From an uncultured Armatimonadota bacterium (GTDB lineage Bacteria; Armatimonadota; Fimbriimonadia; Fimbriimonadales; Fimbriimonadaceae): DNA of 64,000 nt. The stretch's first letter is position 1. Each line of letters starts with the position of its first letter. Where the stretch lies: NCBI GenBank assembly GCA_903904815.1, contig CAIVDU010000051.1, positions 34,938 to 98,937 on the forward strand, in the 5' to 3' direction. This document shows positions 9,449 through 19,248 of this stretch, in pieces. The position numbers and the translations under genes were made by a program. The notes beneath the pieces were generated by a model. It did no database searches. It saw only the letters and a list, made by a program, of their open reading frames with translations, and was not told the origin of the DNA.

Positions 9449-11455
9449 ATGAAGGCCGTTAGCTACATCGCACTCGCAGGCGCCCTTGCCTATTCGCCTG
9501 CCTCTGCCCAGCAAGCTCAAGGCCCTACTCCATCGAAAGATCTCGGCTCTCTTGGTCTTGAAGAGTTGATGAAGGTTCAGGTCACAACCGCCTCCAAGCA
9601 GGCGGAAAACCTTTCGCAGGTCCCTGCAGCGGTTTATGTCATCTCTGCTGAGCAGATCAGACGGTCTGGAGCAACCGCAATTCCAGAACTTCTTCGCGTA
9701 GTCCCGGGCGTTCAAGTCCAACAAATCAGCCCTAGCGAATGGAGTGTCGGAATTCGCGGAATGGGGAATCGGTTCTCGAACAAACTTTTGGTAATGGTCG
9801 ACGGTCGGACCGTCTACAGCCCAACGTTTTCTGGCGTCTATTGGGATGCCCAAGACCTCGACTTGAGCCTGATTGAACGCATCGAAGTCATCCGGGGCCC
9901 GGGCGGAACGCTGTGGGGAACGAACGCCGTTAACGGCATCATCAACATCATTACCAAGGCCACGTCAAAGACGCTGGGCAACACTTTCAGCGTGAGAAGT
10001 TCCACCACGTCACCGTACGGAATCTCTGCCACCCACGGAGACGCGATCCCCGGTGGCGCCTACCGATTTGACCTCCAGGCATTCAAGCAGAACAGTCTCA
10101 CGACACTCAACGGAACGGACGGGCACAACGATTGGGACAGCCTGAGTGCGGGATTTCGAACGGACTGGGTGCAAGAGGGCAACTCCTTCAGTCTCAATGG
10201 CCGAGCAAACAGTTCCCATCAGGGCGAGGAACTTGTCTACCCGACACTCGCCGCACCTTACGGACAACTTGCCTACGCCCGTTACACCACTTCCGAATAC
10301 AACCTGATTGGCAAGTGGGAAAGGATGGAGGGCGCGGGTAAAGGCACTTCGCTTCAGATGACGCTCGACCACTTCGACCGGGGGATGCCGGAGGTCCAAG
10401 ACAGAAGGACAACCATCACCGCCGACCTTCAGAAGCCGGTCACGATTGCCCGGGATAACCACATGATTCTTGGCTTAGGCTATCAGCGGTCTGAGCTTAA
10501 TTCGATTTCCACGAACTACCTTTCGATTACGCCAGCGCGGCAAAGAACACAGCTCTATAGCGCCTTTGTCCACGACGAACAAGTCCTGAGTCGAACGACA
10601 AAGCTGAGCCTCGGCACCAAGCTAGAACACAACGACTTCACTGGCTGGGAATATCAGCCGAGTGCTCGCCTTACCTACTCACCATCCGAGAGGCAAACGT
10701 TTTGGGGCTCAGTCTCTCGCGCCGTTCGAATCCCCGCGACCAGTGAATCAGGTACATCGACCTTTCTGGCCGCGGCTCCTGGACCCGGTGGATTGCCCGT
10801 CAAGCTACTCCTCGTCGGCAATAGCGATTACGATTCCGAGGACCTTTTCGCCAGCGAAATCGGCTGGAGAATCAGCCCAACAAACTCCACGTTTTTCGAC
10901 ATCGCGACCTTCTACAATCGCTACACGAATTTAAGGGGAGGAGCGACAACCTCCTTTACGTTGGAATCATCTCCCTTCCCATACGGATTGGAAACAGTCC
11001 AACAAGTCAACGGCTACTCCGCCGTCACCGCGGGCGCTGAACTCGCTGCTCACGCTACCGTTTCCGACCACTGGCGTCTTGACGGCTCGTATGCGTTTTA
11101 CACCGAGAGCTACCACCTCTCTGACCCGAGCGGAGGCACATTAGGCGTCGCTGCTGCTGGAGCTTATTTTGCTCCTCGCCATCAATTCACGGTGCAATCT
11201 CAACTCGACTTGCCACACCGTTGTGAACTAGACCTCACCGGCTATTACGTGGGGGCTCTTGGCGGTGCGAATAGCGTTTCGCCCTATGCACGCCTCGACC
11301 TCCGATTTGGCTGGCATCCGTCCAAGTCCATCGAGGCAAGTTTTGGGATTACCAATCTCGCCACTACAAGCCACTTCGAGGCCTATGACACGCTCTACGG
11401 CCAATCGTCATTGGCTCGCCGGAGCGCGTTCGTAAAGTTGGACTTTCATTTTTAA
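9449..11455 (+). CDS. TonB-dependent outer-membrane receptor (first of two)
   Basis: From ATG 9449 the protein has 668 residues with a signal peptide MKAVSYIALAGALAYSPASA. A plug domain follows (LPELLRVVPGVQVQQ-type helix, SVGIRGMGNRFSNKLLVMVD, IERIEVIRGPGGTLWGTNA, VNGIINIITK), then a beta-barrel ending in the aromatic terminal strand VKLDFHF. The N-terminal string LGLEELMKVQVTTASK is shared with the second receptor at 12077. The family carries ligands across the outer membrane using TonB energy; the substrate cannot be read from sequence. The frame is open upstream to 9218 across the terminator, which is not coding. It is 4 bp from the YfiR gene, so co-transcription is likely. Confidence 0.93.
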   Translation: MKAVSYIALAGALAYSPASAQQAQGPTPSKDLGSLGLEELMKVQVTTASKQAENLSQVPAAVYVISAEQIRRSGATAIPELLRVVPGVQVQQISPSEWSVGIRGMGNRFSNKLLVMVDGRTVYSPTFSGVYWDAQDLDLSLIERIEVIRGPGGTLWGTNAVNGIINIITKATSKTLGNTFSVRSSTTSPYGISATHGDAIPGGAYRFDLQAFKQNSLTTLNGTDGHNDWDSLSAGFRTDWVQEGNSFSLNGRANSSHQGEELVYPTLAAPYGQLAYARYTTSEYNLIGKWERMEGAGKGTSLQMTLDHFDRGMPEVQDRRTTITADLQKPVTIARDNHMILGLGYQRSELNSISTNYLSITPARQRTQLYSAFVHDEQVLSRTTKLSLGTKLEHNDFTGWEYQPSARLTYSPSERQTFWGSVSRAVRIPATSESGTSTFLAAAPGPGGLPVKLLLVGNSDYDSEDLFASEIGWRISPTNSTFFDIATFYNRYTNLRGGATTSFTLESSPFPYGLETVQQVNGYSAVTAGAELAAHATVSDHWRLDGSYAFYTESYHLSDPSGGTLGVAAAGAYFAPRHQFTVQSQLDLPHRCELDLTGYYVGALGGANSVSPYARLDLRFGWHPSKSIEASFGITNLATTSHFEAYDTLYGQSSLARRSAFVKLDFHF

Positions 11456-11459
11456 GCTA

Positions 11460-12020
11460 ATGACAGTTTCTCGTCGATCCATAGTCGGTGGCCTGCTGAT
11501 CCAAGCCTGCGCAGTTCTTTTCTGCAGCGTGGTGTCGGGGACGGCATCCGCCGGCTTGCGTCGGCAAGAATCTGAACTCGGAGTCAAGGCCGCCTTCGTC
11601 TATAACTTCACGAAATTCGTTACCTGGCCCGCTTCGGCCTTTTCAAGTTCCTCGGCGCCGTTCGTGATGGGAATCGTAGGCGAGGACGCGATTCAAGCGC
11701 CACTTGAAGCCATCGTCAGGAACAAGCAAGTTGCCGGTCGATCGATCGTAATTCGGCACATTGGCTGGTCTGATGTCGAGACGTGCAACCTGCTCTTCAT
11801 TCCAAACGACGAGAGCGCGAGAGCGACTCAATTGGCGAAGCTCAAAGGTCGCAACATCTTGATCGTGAGCGAATCTCCGGGCATGATCCGCAAGGGCGCT
11901 TCCATCAATCTCTTCATCGAGCAAGAACGCGTTTTATTCGAGATTTCAGGGTCGGCGTCTAAAGACACCGGACTCACCATAAGCTCGCACCTCATGTCCC
12001 TCGCAAGGACGCCCCACTAA
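11460..12020 (+). CDS. YfiR-family periplasmic regulator (DUF4154)
   Basis: The 186-residue product has a signal peptide (MTVSRRSIVGGLLIQACAVL). The core ELGVKAAFVYNFTKFVTWPASAF is the classic YfiR signature (A-Y-x-x-N-F-x-K-F-x-x-W-P), followed by VMGIVGED, GRSIVIRHI, CNLLFIPNDE, NILIVSESPGM and INLFIEQERVLFEI. In Pseudomonas, YfiR is a periplasmic repressor of YfiN, whose sensing part is a CHASE8 domain. Here no YfiN is present, but the kinase two genes downstream has a CHASE8-like periplasmic domain, so this protein probably acts on that kinase. It sits 4 bp after the first receptor and just before the second. No YfiB-like OmpA lipoprotein is seen nearby. Confidence 0.88.
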   Translation: MTVSRRSIVGGLLIQACAVLFCSVVSGTASAGLRRQESELGVKAAFVYNFTKFVTWPASAFSSSSAPFVMGIVGEDAIQAPLEAIVRNKQVAGRSIVIRHIGWSDVETCNLLFIPNDESARATQLAKLKGRNILIVSESPGMIRKGASINLFIEQERVLFEISGSASKDTGLTISSHLMSLARTPH

Positions 12021-12076
12021 CCATGGATCACTTCCAGAGCATCCCACTGTTTGGAACCGGGGACAAGCACAACAGA

Positions 12077-14086
12077 ATGTTCAGACATAGGAAATCCTTG
12101 GGTTTATGTTGCTTCGTAGCGGTTTTTGGGCTTCCCTCCGCCGCGTTTGCGCAAGCGCCCTCGGAACCACAACGTCATGACCTAGGCTCGATGGATCTAG
12201 ACCAACTGATGAAGGTTCAGGTGGTCACCGCCTCGAAGCATTCGCAAGCGCTTTCCGAAGTACCCTCGGCAATCTTTGTCGTCACCCACGACGCGATTCG
12301 ACGTTCCGGGGCCAGAAACATTCCCGAAGCATTGCGCATCGTTCCTGGAGTCCAAGTTGCCCAGCTGGATGCGAGCAAATACGTCGTGAGCATTCGTGGG
12401 ATGGGAAGTCGCTTCGCTGACAAACTGTTGGTGCTCATCGATGGAAGAAGCGTCTACACCTCCCTGTTTTCCGGCGTCTATTGGGACGCCCAGGACCTGG
12501 ACCTCGAACTTGTCGACCGAATTGAAGTGATCCGTGGCCCAGGAGGATCGCTTTGGGGCTCGAACGCGGTCAACGGCATCATCAACATCATCACCAAGAC
12601 CTCAAAGGAGACGCTAGGATCACGGGTCAGCGCCCGAACGTCGACATCGGAACCGTACAGTCTCGCTACAAGCTCAGGCATCGAGGTCCCACACGGAGCC
12701 ATTCGGATCTCCGCCAAAGGCGCCCATAGCGAGGAACTCACGACGACTGTCCCTTCCCCAGGCGTGGACGCATGGAATCACGGACGCGTAGGACTCCGAG
12801 GAGATTGGGACTTCGTCAGCAGCAGCCTGTCAGTAACTTCTGACGCCAGTAGCGCGCGACAAGGTCAAACAAATCTCTTCCCAAGTGTCACGCCACCCTA
12901 CTCAGCTCTCATCGGCGACCGGTACAACACCTCGGACTGGAATTTCCAAGCGAAATGGGAGCAGACCGTCGGGGCTGCGAAAGGAAGATCGCTTCGAGTT
13001 TCATTCGATCACTACGACCGCCAGACGACGGCTCTGGGCGAGCGGGACACTTCAGCGACCCTCGATTTCCAGGAACCCATCTCCGTGTCTCCACGCTTGC
13101 ACTTGATATGGGGTGCGGGCTACAAAACGGAACAGAACACCGTATTCAACAGCCCGTACGTCACGGCGGCTGTTCCTACGAGAACACTCACCACGTTCGG
13201 TGGATTCTTCCAGAGCGAGTTCAACCTGTCCGCGAAGGCTCATCTCTCAATTGGCTCGAAATTCGAGCACAACAGCTATACCGGGTGGGAAGTCCAGCCA
13301 AGCGCCAAGCTTCTTTACCAATCGAATCCCACCAATACGTTCTGGGCGTCGATCACTCGAGCGGTTCAAACGCCTTCCAGAGTGGACACGGATCTGATAC
13401 TTCTCGCTGGCTCAGGAGCCGGGCCTGGGGGCGTTCCCGTGGTCGGACTCGTGCAAGGCAATCCTAACTTCCTATCCGAGGTCGTCATCTCTCACGAGCT
13501 CGGATGGCGCTACCAACCATCCGCCGCGTCATTCGTGGACGTCGCGGCGTTTTACAACCAATACGCAAATCTTAGGAGTGGAGTAAACACTGGAACCCAG
13601 GTTATCGGACTGCCACCATCTCAAATCGACCAACTCGAAATGATGTCCAATGGTGCTTCGGCGGAGACTGGAGGGTTAGAGATCGCCGCCCACCAAACTC
13701 TATCAACCAGTTGGCGACTCGAAGAAACCTACTCGCTCTACTCCGAGCAGTACGACGGTGGCCCGGGAAACACGATTAGCAACGCAGATCTGTCCAAGGG
13801 CGCCACTCCCCGACATCAGGCATCGCTTCGTTCCGAATGGGACCTCAGCTCTAAGTTTCAATTCAATCTCGGCAGTTATTACGTCAGTCAACTTTCAACC
13901 GGCGGCGTGGCCCCCTATCTTCGGTTGGACTTACTCGCTTCTTGGAAGCCAAACTCCCGAACGGAGTTCAGCTTCGGAGTCCATAACCTAACCAATGCAG
14001 AACACACGGAAGCGGCAGTGAACCTCTACGATGTGGCCTCCCAGATTCCACGCGCGGCTTTCGCTAAGGTGACGATTCACTTCTAA
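12077..14086 (+). CDS. TonB-dependent outer-membrane receptor (second of two)
   Basis: The preferred start (ATG 12077) gives a clean signal peptide, MFRHRKSLGLCCFVAVFGL to AAFAQA, and 669 residues. An in-frame ATG at 12023, 2 bp after the YfiR stop, would add 18 residues. Plug motifs match the first receptor closely (LDQLMKVQVVTASK, VSIRGMGSRFADKLLVLIDG, RIEVIRGPGGSLWGSNAVNG) and the barrel ends FAKVTIHF. The two receptors are clear paralogues that have diverged mostly in barrel loops, so they may take different ligands. About 155 bp without a gene lie between it and the kinase. Confidence 0.92.
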   Translation: MFRHRKSLGLCCFVAVFGLPSAAFAQAPSEPQRHDLGSMDLDQLMKVQVVTASKHSQALSEVPSAIFVVTHDAIRRSGARNIPEALRIVPGVQVAQLDASKYVVSIRGMGSRFADKLLVLIDGRSVYTSLFSGVYWDAQDLDLELVDRIEVIRGPGGSLWGSNAVNGIINIITKTSKETLGSRVSARTSTSEPYSLATSSGIEVPHGAIRISAKGAHSEELTTTVPSPGVDAWNHGRVGLRGDWDFVSSSLSVTSDASSARQGQTNLFPSVTPPYSALIGDRYNTSDWNFQAKWEQTVGAAKGRSLRVSFDHYDRQTTALGERDTSATLDFQEPISVSPRLHLIWGAGYKTEQNTVFNSPYVTAAVPTRTLTTFGGFFQSEFNLSAKAHLSIGSKFEHNSYTGWEVQPSAKLLYQSNPTNTFWASITRAVQTPSRVDTDLILLAGSGAGPGGVPVVGLVQGNPNFLSEVVISHELGWRYQPSAASFVDVAAFYNQYANLRSGVNTGTQVIGLPPSQIDQLEMMSNGASAETGGLEIAAHQTLSTSWRLEETYSLYSEQYDGGPGNTISNADLSKGATPRHQASLRSEWDLSSKFQFNLGSYYVSQLSTGGVAPYLRLDLLASWKPNSRTEFSFGVHNLTNAEHTEAAVNLYDVASQIPRAAFAKVTIHF

Positions 14087-14241
14087 CGATCTGTCGAAGC
14101 AACTCAGTAGCTCAATCCGTGGATTTGACTTTCCTGCGCAAATTGAGTGCGAACATGACCGCAATGTTCGGTTTTAGCTACGGAGATGGACCAAGAGAAC
14201 CAACTCTTTATTAGCGGACAGCGTGCCGTAAAACTCCACCC

Positions 14242-16575
14242 ATGTTACGCAACGCGTCCATCAGTCTAAAGCTCACCGTGTTAATGGCGCTCGCCAGCAC
14301 GTTCGCGTTGCTGCTTGCAAGCGTTGGATTCCTCTATTACGACCTCAGCGCGTTTCGGTCTTCGTTGTCCTCGGGCTTGGCAACCCAGGCGCGCGTGATC
14401 GGCGCAAATTGCAACGCGCCACTCACATTCAAGGATGCCACCGCCGCAACCGAGATCTTAAGCTCCTTGAGGGCCCAGGATGATGTGCGAGTTGCCGCTC
14501 TTTTCTCTCCAAACGGAAAGCTCTTTGCCCAGTGGGGGCGCTCACCTGGCGACCTGAAGCACCTTCCAACGAGGCCCCAGGCGGATAGCACTCAGTCCGG
14601 CGACAACCACCTGAGCGTCTTTTACACGATCCATGAGAACAAAGAGATCATCGGGATCCTGTACATCGAATCGACGTTGGAATCGTGGCATCAACGGCGA
14701 AATCAGTACACCAACATTGTCGGCCTCCTGATCCTGGCCGGCGTATTGTTGGCCGTGATGGTTGGATCACGACTCCAACGCATTATCTCAAAGCCAATTC
14801 AACACTTGGCAGATAGTATGCAGAGGGTCGCTAAAGAACAGAATTACGGCTACCGGGTGACCGCGATTACCGGCGGCGAGATCGGTGAGCTCACCTCCGG
14901 TTTCAACTCAATGCTTGTTGAACTAGAAGCTCATCGTAACGAGCTTCGGATGGCGAACGAGGAGCTTGAATCCCGAGTCCAACTCCGCACGATCGAGCTA
15001 AAGCAGGAGATCGTCGAGAGAATCTCGGCCGAAAAGAGCCTGGAGCAAAGCAGGCAAACCCTGGAAGAGTTCTTCGAGAACGCGAGTATTGGCCTTCTCC
15101 TTATCGGCCCCGATGGCACGATTTTACGAGCCAATCGAATGGAACTCGAAACGATGGGCTACTCCGCTGAGGAGTACGTCGGCAAGGACTACTTTACATT
15201 CAACACGGACCCTGAAACGAGTCGAGAGCTGCTTCACCTCGTTGCCAATGGCAAATCGCTGGACTCTTACGAGACGCAGGTGAAATGTGCCGACGGCACG
15301 ATCAAGACGATCAACCTAAGTTGCAATGCTCTCAAGAACGAGAGAGATGACGTCGTCCACGCGCGCTGTTTTACGAGGGACATCACCGCTCTCAAAGAAG
15401 CGGAAGCCGCTGAACGAGCCAGGCTCGAAGCTGAGCGTGCAAGCTCGGCAAAGAGCGAGTTCTTGTCACGAATGAGTCACGAGCTTAGGACGCCGATGAA
15501 CGCGATCCTGGGTTTTGCTCAGCTCCTTCAAATGGACGAGCTTGAGGATGAACAGCAAGAGTCCGTTGGCCAGATCCGGACTGCCGGCGAGCACCTTCTG
15601 CGCCTCATCAATGAAGTTCTCGATATCTCGCGCATCGAGGCGGGCGCCTTGAGCATCTCCCTGGAACCTGTTTGCTTCCAAGAGGTTGCCAGCGAAGTGA
15701 AGTCGTTGATTCAACCACTCGCGAATCAACGGCAGATCGCCGTCAGCCTCCAAGTATCGGAAGTCGATGCGACCCACGTCCTAGCCGACCGACAGCGGCT
15801 GTGTCAGGTCATTTTAAACCTCGTATCGAACGCGGTGAAGTACAACCGGCGAGGCGGAACTGTCTCGATCTGCGGAGAGTCCTTGGCGGATTCCAGCCTG
15901 CGAATCAAGGTCACCGATACCGGCAGCGGTATCCCAGAATCGCGTGTACACCAGATATTCCAGCCGTTTGAACGCCTTGGAGCAGAGGAGACTGGGATCG
16001 AAGGAACGGGCCTGGGGCTGGCTCTTTCCAAGCGCCTCGTCGAGGCGATGGGTGGTTCCATCGGCTTCACCACGGGCAACGACGGAACCACATTCTACGT
16101 CGACCTTCCCCTGACTGCGAGTCCGCTCTTGTCGATCGGGCACGCGGCTTTTGAACCGATCGCCGAAATGAAAGATTTCGAAGCGCGACCGAAGTCGGTT
16201 CTCTTAATCGAGGATAACCTTTCGAACGTTCGCCTGATGGAAAAGATCCTAAGTGGACGCCCTCACGTGAAACTGGTGGTCGCTATGCAAGGAACCCTTG
16301 GGTTCGACCTGGCTGTCGAGCACCTGCCAGACATGATCTTCTTGGATCTTAACCTTCCGGATTGTCACGGATTCGATTTGCTAAAGCGCCTGAAGGCGCT
16401 CAAAGAAACGACCGATATTCCAGTAGTGGTCGTCAGCGCAGATGCTACGCAAGCACAGGTTTCCAAGCTCCTCCAGGCAGGAGCCATCAAATATCTTACC
16501 AAGCCGTTGAATGTCAGGGAACTCTTGTCCACCCTGGACGAGATCCTAGCCGAAGAGGTGCAAAGAGTTGCCTAA
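14242..16575 (+). CDS. CHASE8-HAMP-PAS hybrid histidine kinase
   Basis: The 777-residue protein reads: transmembrane helix 11-32; a periplasmic CHASE8-like domain about 40-150 (FRSSLSSGLATQARVIGANC and AALFSPNGKLFAQWG are typical); transmembrane helix 158-176; HAMP about 177-230; coiled coil; PAS about 280-395; HisKA with phospho-acceptor His413 in MSHELRTPMNAILGF; HATPase with DTGSGIPES and GTGLGLALSKRLVE; and a C-terminal receiver with Asp702 in IFLDLNLPDCHG. CHASE8 is the YfiR-responsive domain of YfiN, so the upstream YfiR is its likely partner. It overlaps the HD-GYP gene by 8 bp, which argues for translational coupling and a shared pathway. Confidence 0.93.
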   Translation: MLRNASISLKLTVLMALASTFALLLASVGFLYYDLSAFRSSLSSGLATQARVIGANCNAPLTFKDATAATEILSSLRAQDDVRVAALFSPNGKLFAQWGRSPGDLKHLPTRPQADSTQSGDNHLSVFYTIHENKEIIGILYIESTLESWHQRRNQYTNIVGLLILAGVLLAVMVGSRLQRIISKPIQHLADSMQRVAKEQNYGYRVTAITGGEIGELTSGFNSMLVELEAHRNELRMANEELESRVQLRTIELKQEIVERISAEKSLEQSRQTLEEFFENASIGLLLIGPDGTILRANRMELETMGYSAEEYVGKDYFTFNTDPETSRELLHLVANGKSLDSYETQVKCADGTIKTINLSCNALKNERDDVVHARCFTRDITALKEAEAAERARLEAERASSAKSEFLSRMSHELRTPMNAILGFAQLLQMDELEDEQQESVGQIRTAGEHLLRLINEVLDISRIEAGALSISLEPVCFQEVASEVKSLIQPLANQRQIAVSLQVSEVDATHVLADRQRLCQVILNLVSNAVKYNRRGGTVSICGESLADSSLRIKVTDTGSGIPESRVHQIFQPFERLGAEETGIEGTGLGLALSKRLVEAMGGSIGFTTGNDGTTFYVDLPLTASPLLSIGHAAFEPIAEMKDFEARPKSVLLIEDNLSNVRLMEKILSGRPHVKLVVAMQGTLGFDLAVEHLPDMIFLDLNLPDCHGFDLLKRLKALKETTDIPVVVVSADATQAQVSKLLQAGAIKYLTKPLNVRELLSTLDEILAEEVQRVA

Positions 16576-17626
16576 ACTATCCGACGAAGAGTTATTTTCC
16601 TCGAAGATTCTGTTAGCGGACGACAATCCGGTCAACGTCACTCTTCTAGAAAGACTGCTCACAAAGAGCGGTTATACCAATATCGTCGGCGTGACTTCGT
16701 CCCTCAAAGCCGAAGAGATCTGCCTCACCGATCCCCCTGATCTGCTGATTTTGGATCTCCACATGCCAGTCAAAGACGGGTACGGAGTCTTGGAGTCCCT
16801 TCGGACCCACGGCATGATCGACACCTACCTGCCTATCCTCGTTTTTACTGCCGACGTAACTCCGGAGGCGCGGCGCCGGGCTTTGACCCTCGGAGCAAGC
16901 GACTTCCTCACGAAACCAGGGGATGCGCTTGAAATATCACTCCGAGTAAGAAACTTTCTCCAAATGCGTTTCCTCTACCGCCAGCTTGAGACGCAAAATC
17001 AGGAACTCGAAGAAAGAGTCGCCGAGCGAACTCGGAGCCTTCAAGAAGCGCAACTCGAAATTGTCGCCCGGCTTGCCCTCGTAGGCGACTACCGCGACGA
17101 CGATACCGGCGACCACTGTCGCCGCGTTGCCGAAATGTCTTACGAACTGGCGATTCGGATCGGAGTCAAACCACTTGAGGCCGAACTTATCCGCCTGGCT
17201 GCTCCCCTTCACGATATCGGAAAGGTTGGCATTCCCGACGGAATCATTCGGAAACCCGCGAGATTGACGCCCGAAGAGTTTCAGGAAATCAAGACGCACA
17301 CCACCATCGGAGCCAGCATCCTCGAGGGTAGCCGTAGCGACGTGCTGCGCATGGCTTATACGATTGCAATCAGCCACCATGAACGATGGGATGGCCGGGG
17401 ATATCCGAACGGACTCTCAGGCGAGAACATCCCACTTCCGGGTCGAATCGTTTCGGTAGCAGACGTGTTCGATGCTCTCTCAAGCCCACGCCCGTACAAA
17501 GAGCGATGGCCACTGGAGCGAACGCTTGCAGAAATCGCAGCTGGAGCAGGCAGCCAGTTTGACCCACAAGTGGTCGAAGCCCTGAAGTCGTTGCTTCAAG
17601 AAGACGAAGTCTGGAAAGTCGCCTAA
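16568..17626 (+). CDS. response regulator with REC and HD-GYP c-di-GMP phosphodiesterase domains
   Basis: A TTG start (16568) inside the end of the kinase gene gives 352 residues. The receiver domain has DD at 18-19, phospho-acceptor Asp63 (LLILDLHMPVKDG), a Thr in VFTAD and Lys116 (LTKPG). A coiled coil near 140-165 leads to the HD-GYP domain: HD at 215-216 (LHDIGKVGIPDG), HH at 270-271 (ISHHERWDGRGYPNGLSG) and GYP at 278-280. All metal ligands appear intact. HD-GYP enzymes hydrolyse cyclic di-GMP; the layout equals RpfG. It should receive phosphate from the kinase that overlaps it and lower c-di-GMP. Confidence 0.94.
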   Translation: MPKLSDEELFSSKILLADDNPVNVTLLERLLTKSGYTNIVGVTSSLKAEEICLTDPPDLLILDLHMPVKDGYGVLESLRTHGMIDTYLPILVFTADVTPEARRRALTLGASDFLTKPGDALEISLRVRNFLQMRFLYRQLETQNQELEERVAERTRSLQEAQLEIVARLALVGDYRDDDTGDHCRRVAEMSYELAIRIGVKPLEAELIRLAAPLHDIGKVGIPDGIIRKPARLTPEEFQEIKTHTTIGASILEGSRSDVLRMAYTIAISHHERWDGRGYPNGLSGENIPLPGRIVSVADVFDALSSPRPYKERWPLERTLAEIAAGAGSQFDPQVVEALKSLLQEDEVWKVA

Positions 17627-17956
17627 AGCAGAATGCGCGCGCGACGGCTCAGCGAGATGGCGGATTCATTGGAACAGCAGTGGCAATCGCCGGAGTTCGG
17701 TGCAGGTCAAAGTCACAGGGTAGCTAGGCTTCCGCGACTCCGTTTGCGATTCCGTCCGGCATAGCATAGATTTTGGAGGTCGTGAACATCCAATCTGGAA
17801 CAGGTCGCTCGCCGCAATAGCCCCGGGGGCATCTCTGGCGGCCGAATCACCAAGACCCAGCCCGATTGGAGATTCAAGTGAAATTCGACCCGGTCCGATA
17901 GGGGAACGGATTCGCCTTATCCAGGTGCCTTGGGCAATTCTGGTAGCCTAGGCTCC

Positions 17957-18400
17957 ATGGGTACGACAAGGAACCTCATCCGAGTCGCGAGCGCGAAGTG
18001 CCGGCAAACGGCTCTTCTCGTGCTGGCGACGTTCATCGGGTGGACGTCTGCGGCCCAGCTTCTGGCATGCACTCCTGCTGGAGTGCACTGTCCGACCGCC
18101 CCGATTCAATCGGTGTCAAAGTCCGTGAAATCGTGTTGTGGTAGCGTGGTCAGATTGACCTCGCGAAAACCGCAACTCGGTGACAAGGGATTCGTTCAGT
18201 GCCGGTGCGCGGAGAAACGATCCACGCAACAGCAAGTGAGTCTCGATCAAGGCGCGATCCATATCGAGATGCTCGCTGCCGAACCTTTCGTCCTCACGAT
18301 TCCACTCCTCTCTCCAGAAGCTTACGTGACGTCTACTGACTCGGCACGCACCGTCCGGCTGCCGCTCACCCCCCTCGTCCCGCCTCCATCCATCGCATAG
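17957..18400 (+). CDS. cysteine-containing exported hypothetical protein
   Basis: The ATG at 17957 gives 147 residues with a hydrophobic segment near 16-40 (TALLVLATFIGWTSAAQLL) read as a signal peptide or anchor. After it come several cysteines (LLACTPAGVHC, SCCGSVV, VQCRCAEKRS) that could form disulfides or bind metal. No family is recognised. It stands 66 bp before the pseudopilin gene in the same direction. The preceding 17627-17956 (330 bp) contains no gene or recognisable RNA element that I can support. Confidence 0.45.
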   Translation: MGTTRNLIRVASAKCRQTALLVLATFIGWTSAAQLLACTPAGVHCPTAPIQSVSKSVKSCCGSVVRLTSRKPQLGDKGFVQCRCAEKRSTQQQVSLDQGAIHIEMLAAEPFVLTIPLLSPEAYVTSTDSARTVRLPLTPLVPPPSIA

Positions 18401-18466
18401 GGTCCCCGCCTTCTATCCAACTCGTCCCATTCGGACGCGACCCCAAAGTCCCTAGGAGGGCTTCCC

Positions 18467-19198
18467 ATGCGAACCAAAGCTTTCACGCTCATTGAGCTGC
18501 TCGTCGTCATCGCGATCATCGCCATCTTGGCCGCAATCCTCTTCCCCGTCTTTTCACAGGCCAAAGCAGCCGCCAAGAAAGTCTCCTGCCTGAGTAACGG
18601 CCGTCAGATCGGTCTGGCCTTGACGATCTACATCGGAGATTACGACGATCGCTATCCTCAAGAGCATCCCGCCACCACCGATCCTACCGTCGATGACAAC
18701 AACGCCCAGTTAGAGAGCATCGATTACGGATCACCGTTTGACAAGATCCTGCCGTACGTTGCGTCGAAAGACTCCTCGAGCACTCAACTCTACGTATGCC
18801 CTTCAGATTCGGATCCGCACGGGCTGAAGGTGCTGGACACCTCGGGCAACTGCATCGGGCAGAGCGCCCCTCCACCCGGTCCTCTCAGCAGTTTCCTTCT
18901 CAACGCCTACTATCTGTTTGGCGCGACTTCGAGCGACATCGCCGTACCCGCTCAGTCCATCTACATATCAGAACGCCGAGGGAATTTCTGCGATGTTCAC
19001 TACCACCCCTGGTTAGGAGAAACCGAGAGTCCGGCAAACGCGGCAGACACGACGAACCCGATTGCGATCTCATCAGATCGGCACGTGAACGGGTCGAATC
19101 ACATCTACTCGGAAGGGCACGCCAAGTGGCGCGCATTCTCCCAGGCGCGGGCGCCCTTCACTGGCCATACGCTGTATGGCGAGTTCCAGGCCTTCTAA
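18467..19198 (+). CDS. type II secretion/type IV pilin-like protein with H-X9-DG-type end
   Basis: A strong Shine-Dalgarno (AGGAGGG) precedes the ATG. The 243-residue product starts [19 protein letters not shown], the prepilin cleavage and methylation signal with Glu at position +5, then [19 protein letters not shown] and a periplasmic domain. The C-terminal [19 protein letters not shown] matches the H-X9-DG-like end of the large pseudopilin families of Armatimonadota and Planctomycetes. No secretion ATPase or platform gene is nearby. Its exact role in those phyla is unknown. Confidence 0.85.
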   Translation: MRTKAFTLIELLVVIAIIAILAAILFPVFSQAKAAAKKVSCLSNGRQIGLALTIYIGDYDDRYPQEHPATTDPTVDDNNAQLESIDYGSPFDKILPYVASKDSSSTQLYVCPSDSDPHGLKVLDTSGNCIGQSAPPPGPLSSFLLNAYYLFGATSSDIAVPAQSIYISERRGNFCDVHYHPWLGETESPANAADTTNPIAISSDRHVNGSNHIYSEGHAKWRAFSQARAPFTGHTLYGEFQAF

Positions 19199-19213
19199 CC
19201 CACACACCCAGTT

Positions 19214-19248
19214 CAGTTCTCTCGCATCTACTTGATGCGAGAGAACTG
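19214..19248. terminator. long perfect hairpin between converging genes
   Basis: CAGTTCTCTCGCATC and GATGCGAGAGAACTG form a perfect 15-bp stem with a 5-nt loop. It lies after the pseudopilin stop and runs into the last codons of the oxidoreductase gene on the other strand. No T-run follows, so it may be a two-way terminator or an mRNA-stabilising hairpin. The symmetry is exact, so some function is likely. Confidence 0.6.

Noticed and set aside
14087..14241. c-di-GMP (GEMM) riboswitch before the CHASE8 kinase
   Set aside because: The context made it attractive, but no GEMM core or tetraloop-receptor sequence could be found.
17627..17956. Cobalamin or c-di-GMP riboswitch in the gap after the HD-GYP gene
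   Set aside because: I looked for the conserved core strings of both classes and found only weak, unordered matches; the downstream gene gives no functional link.
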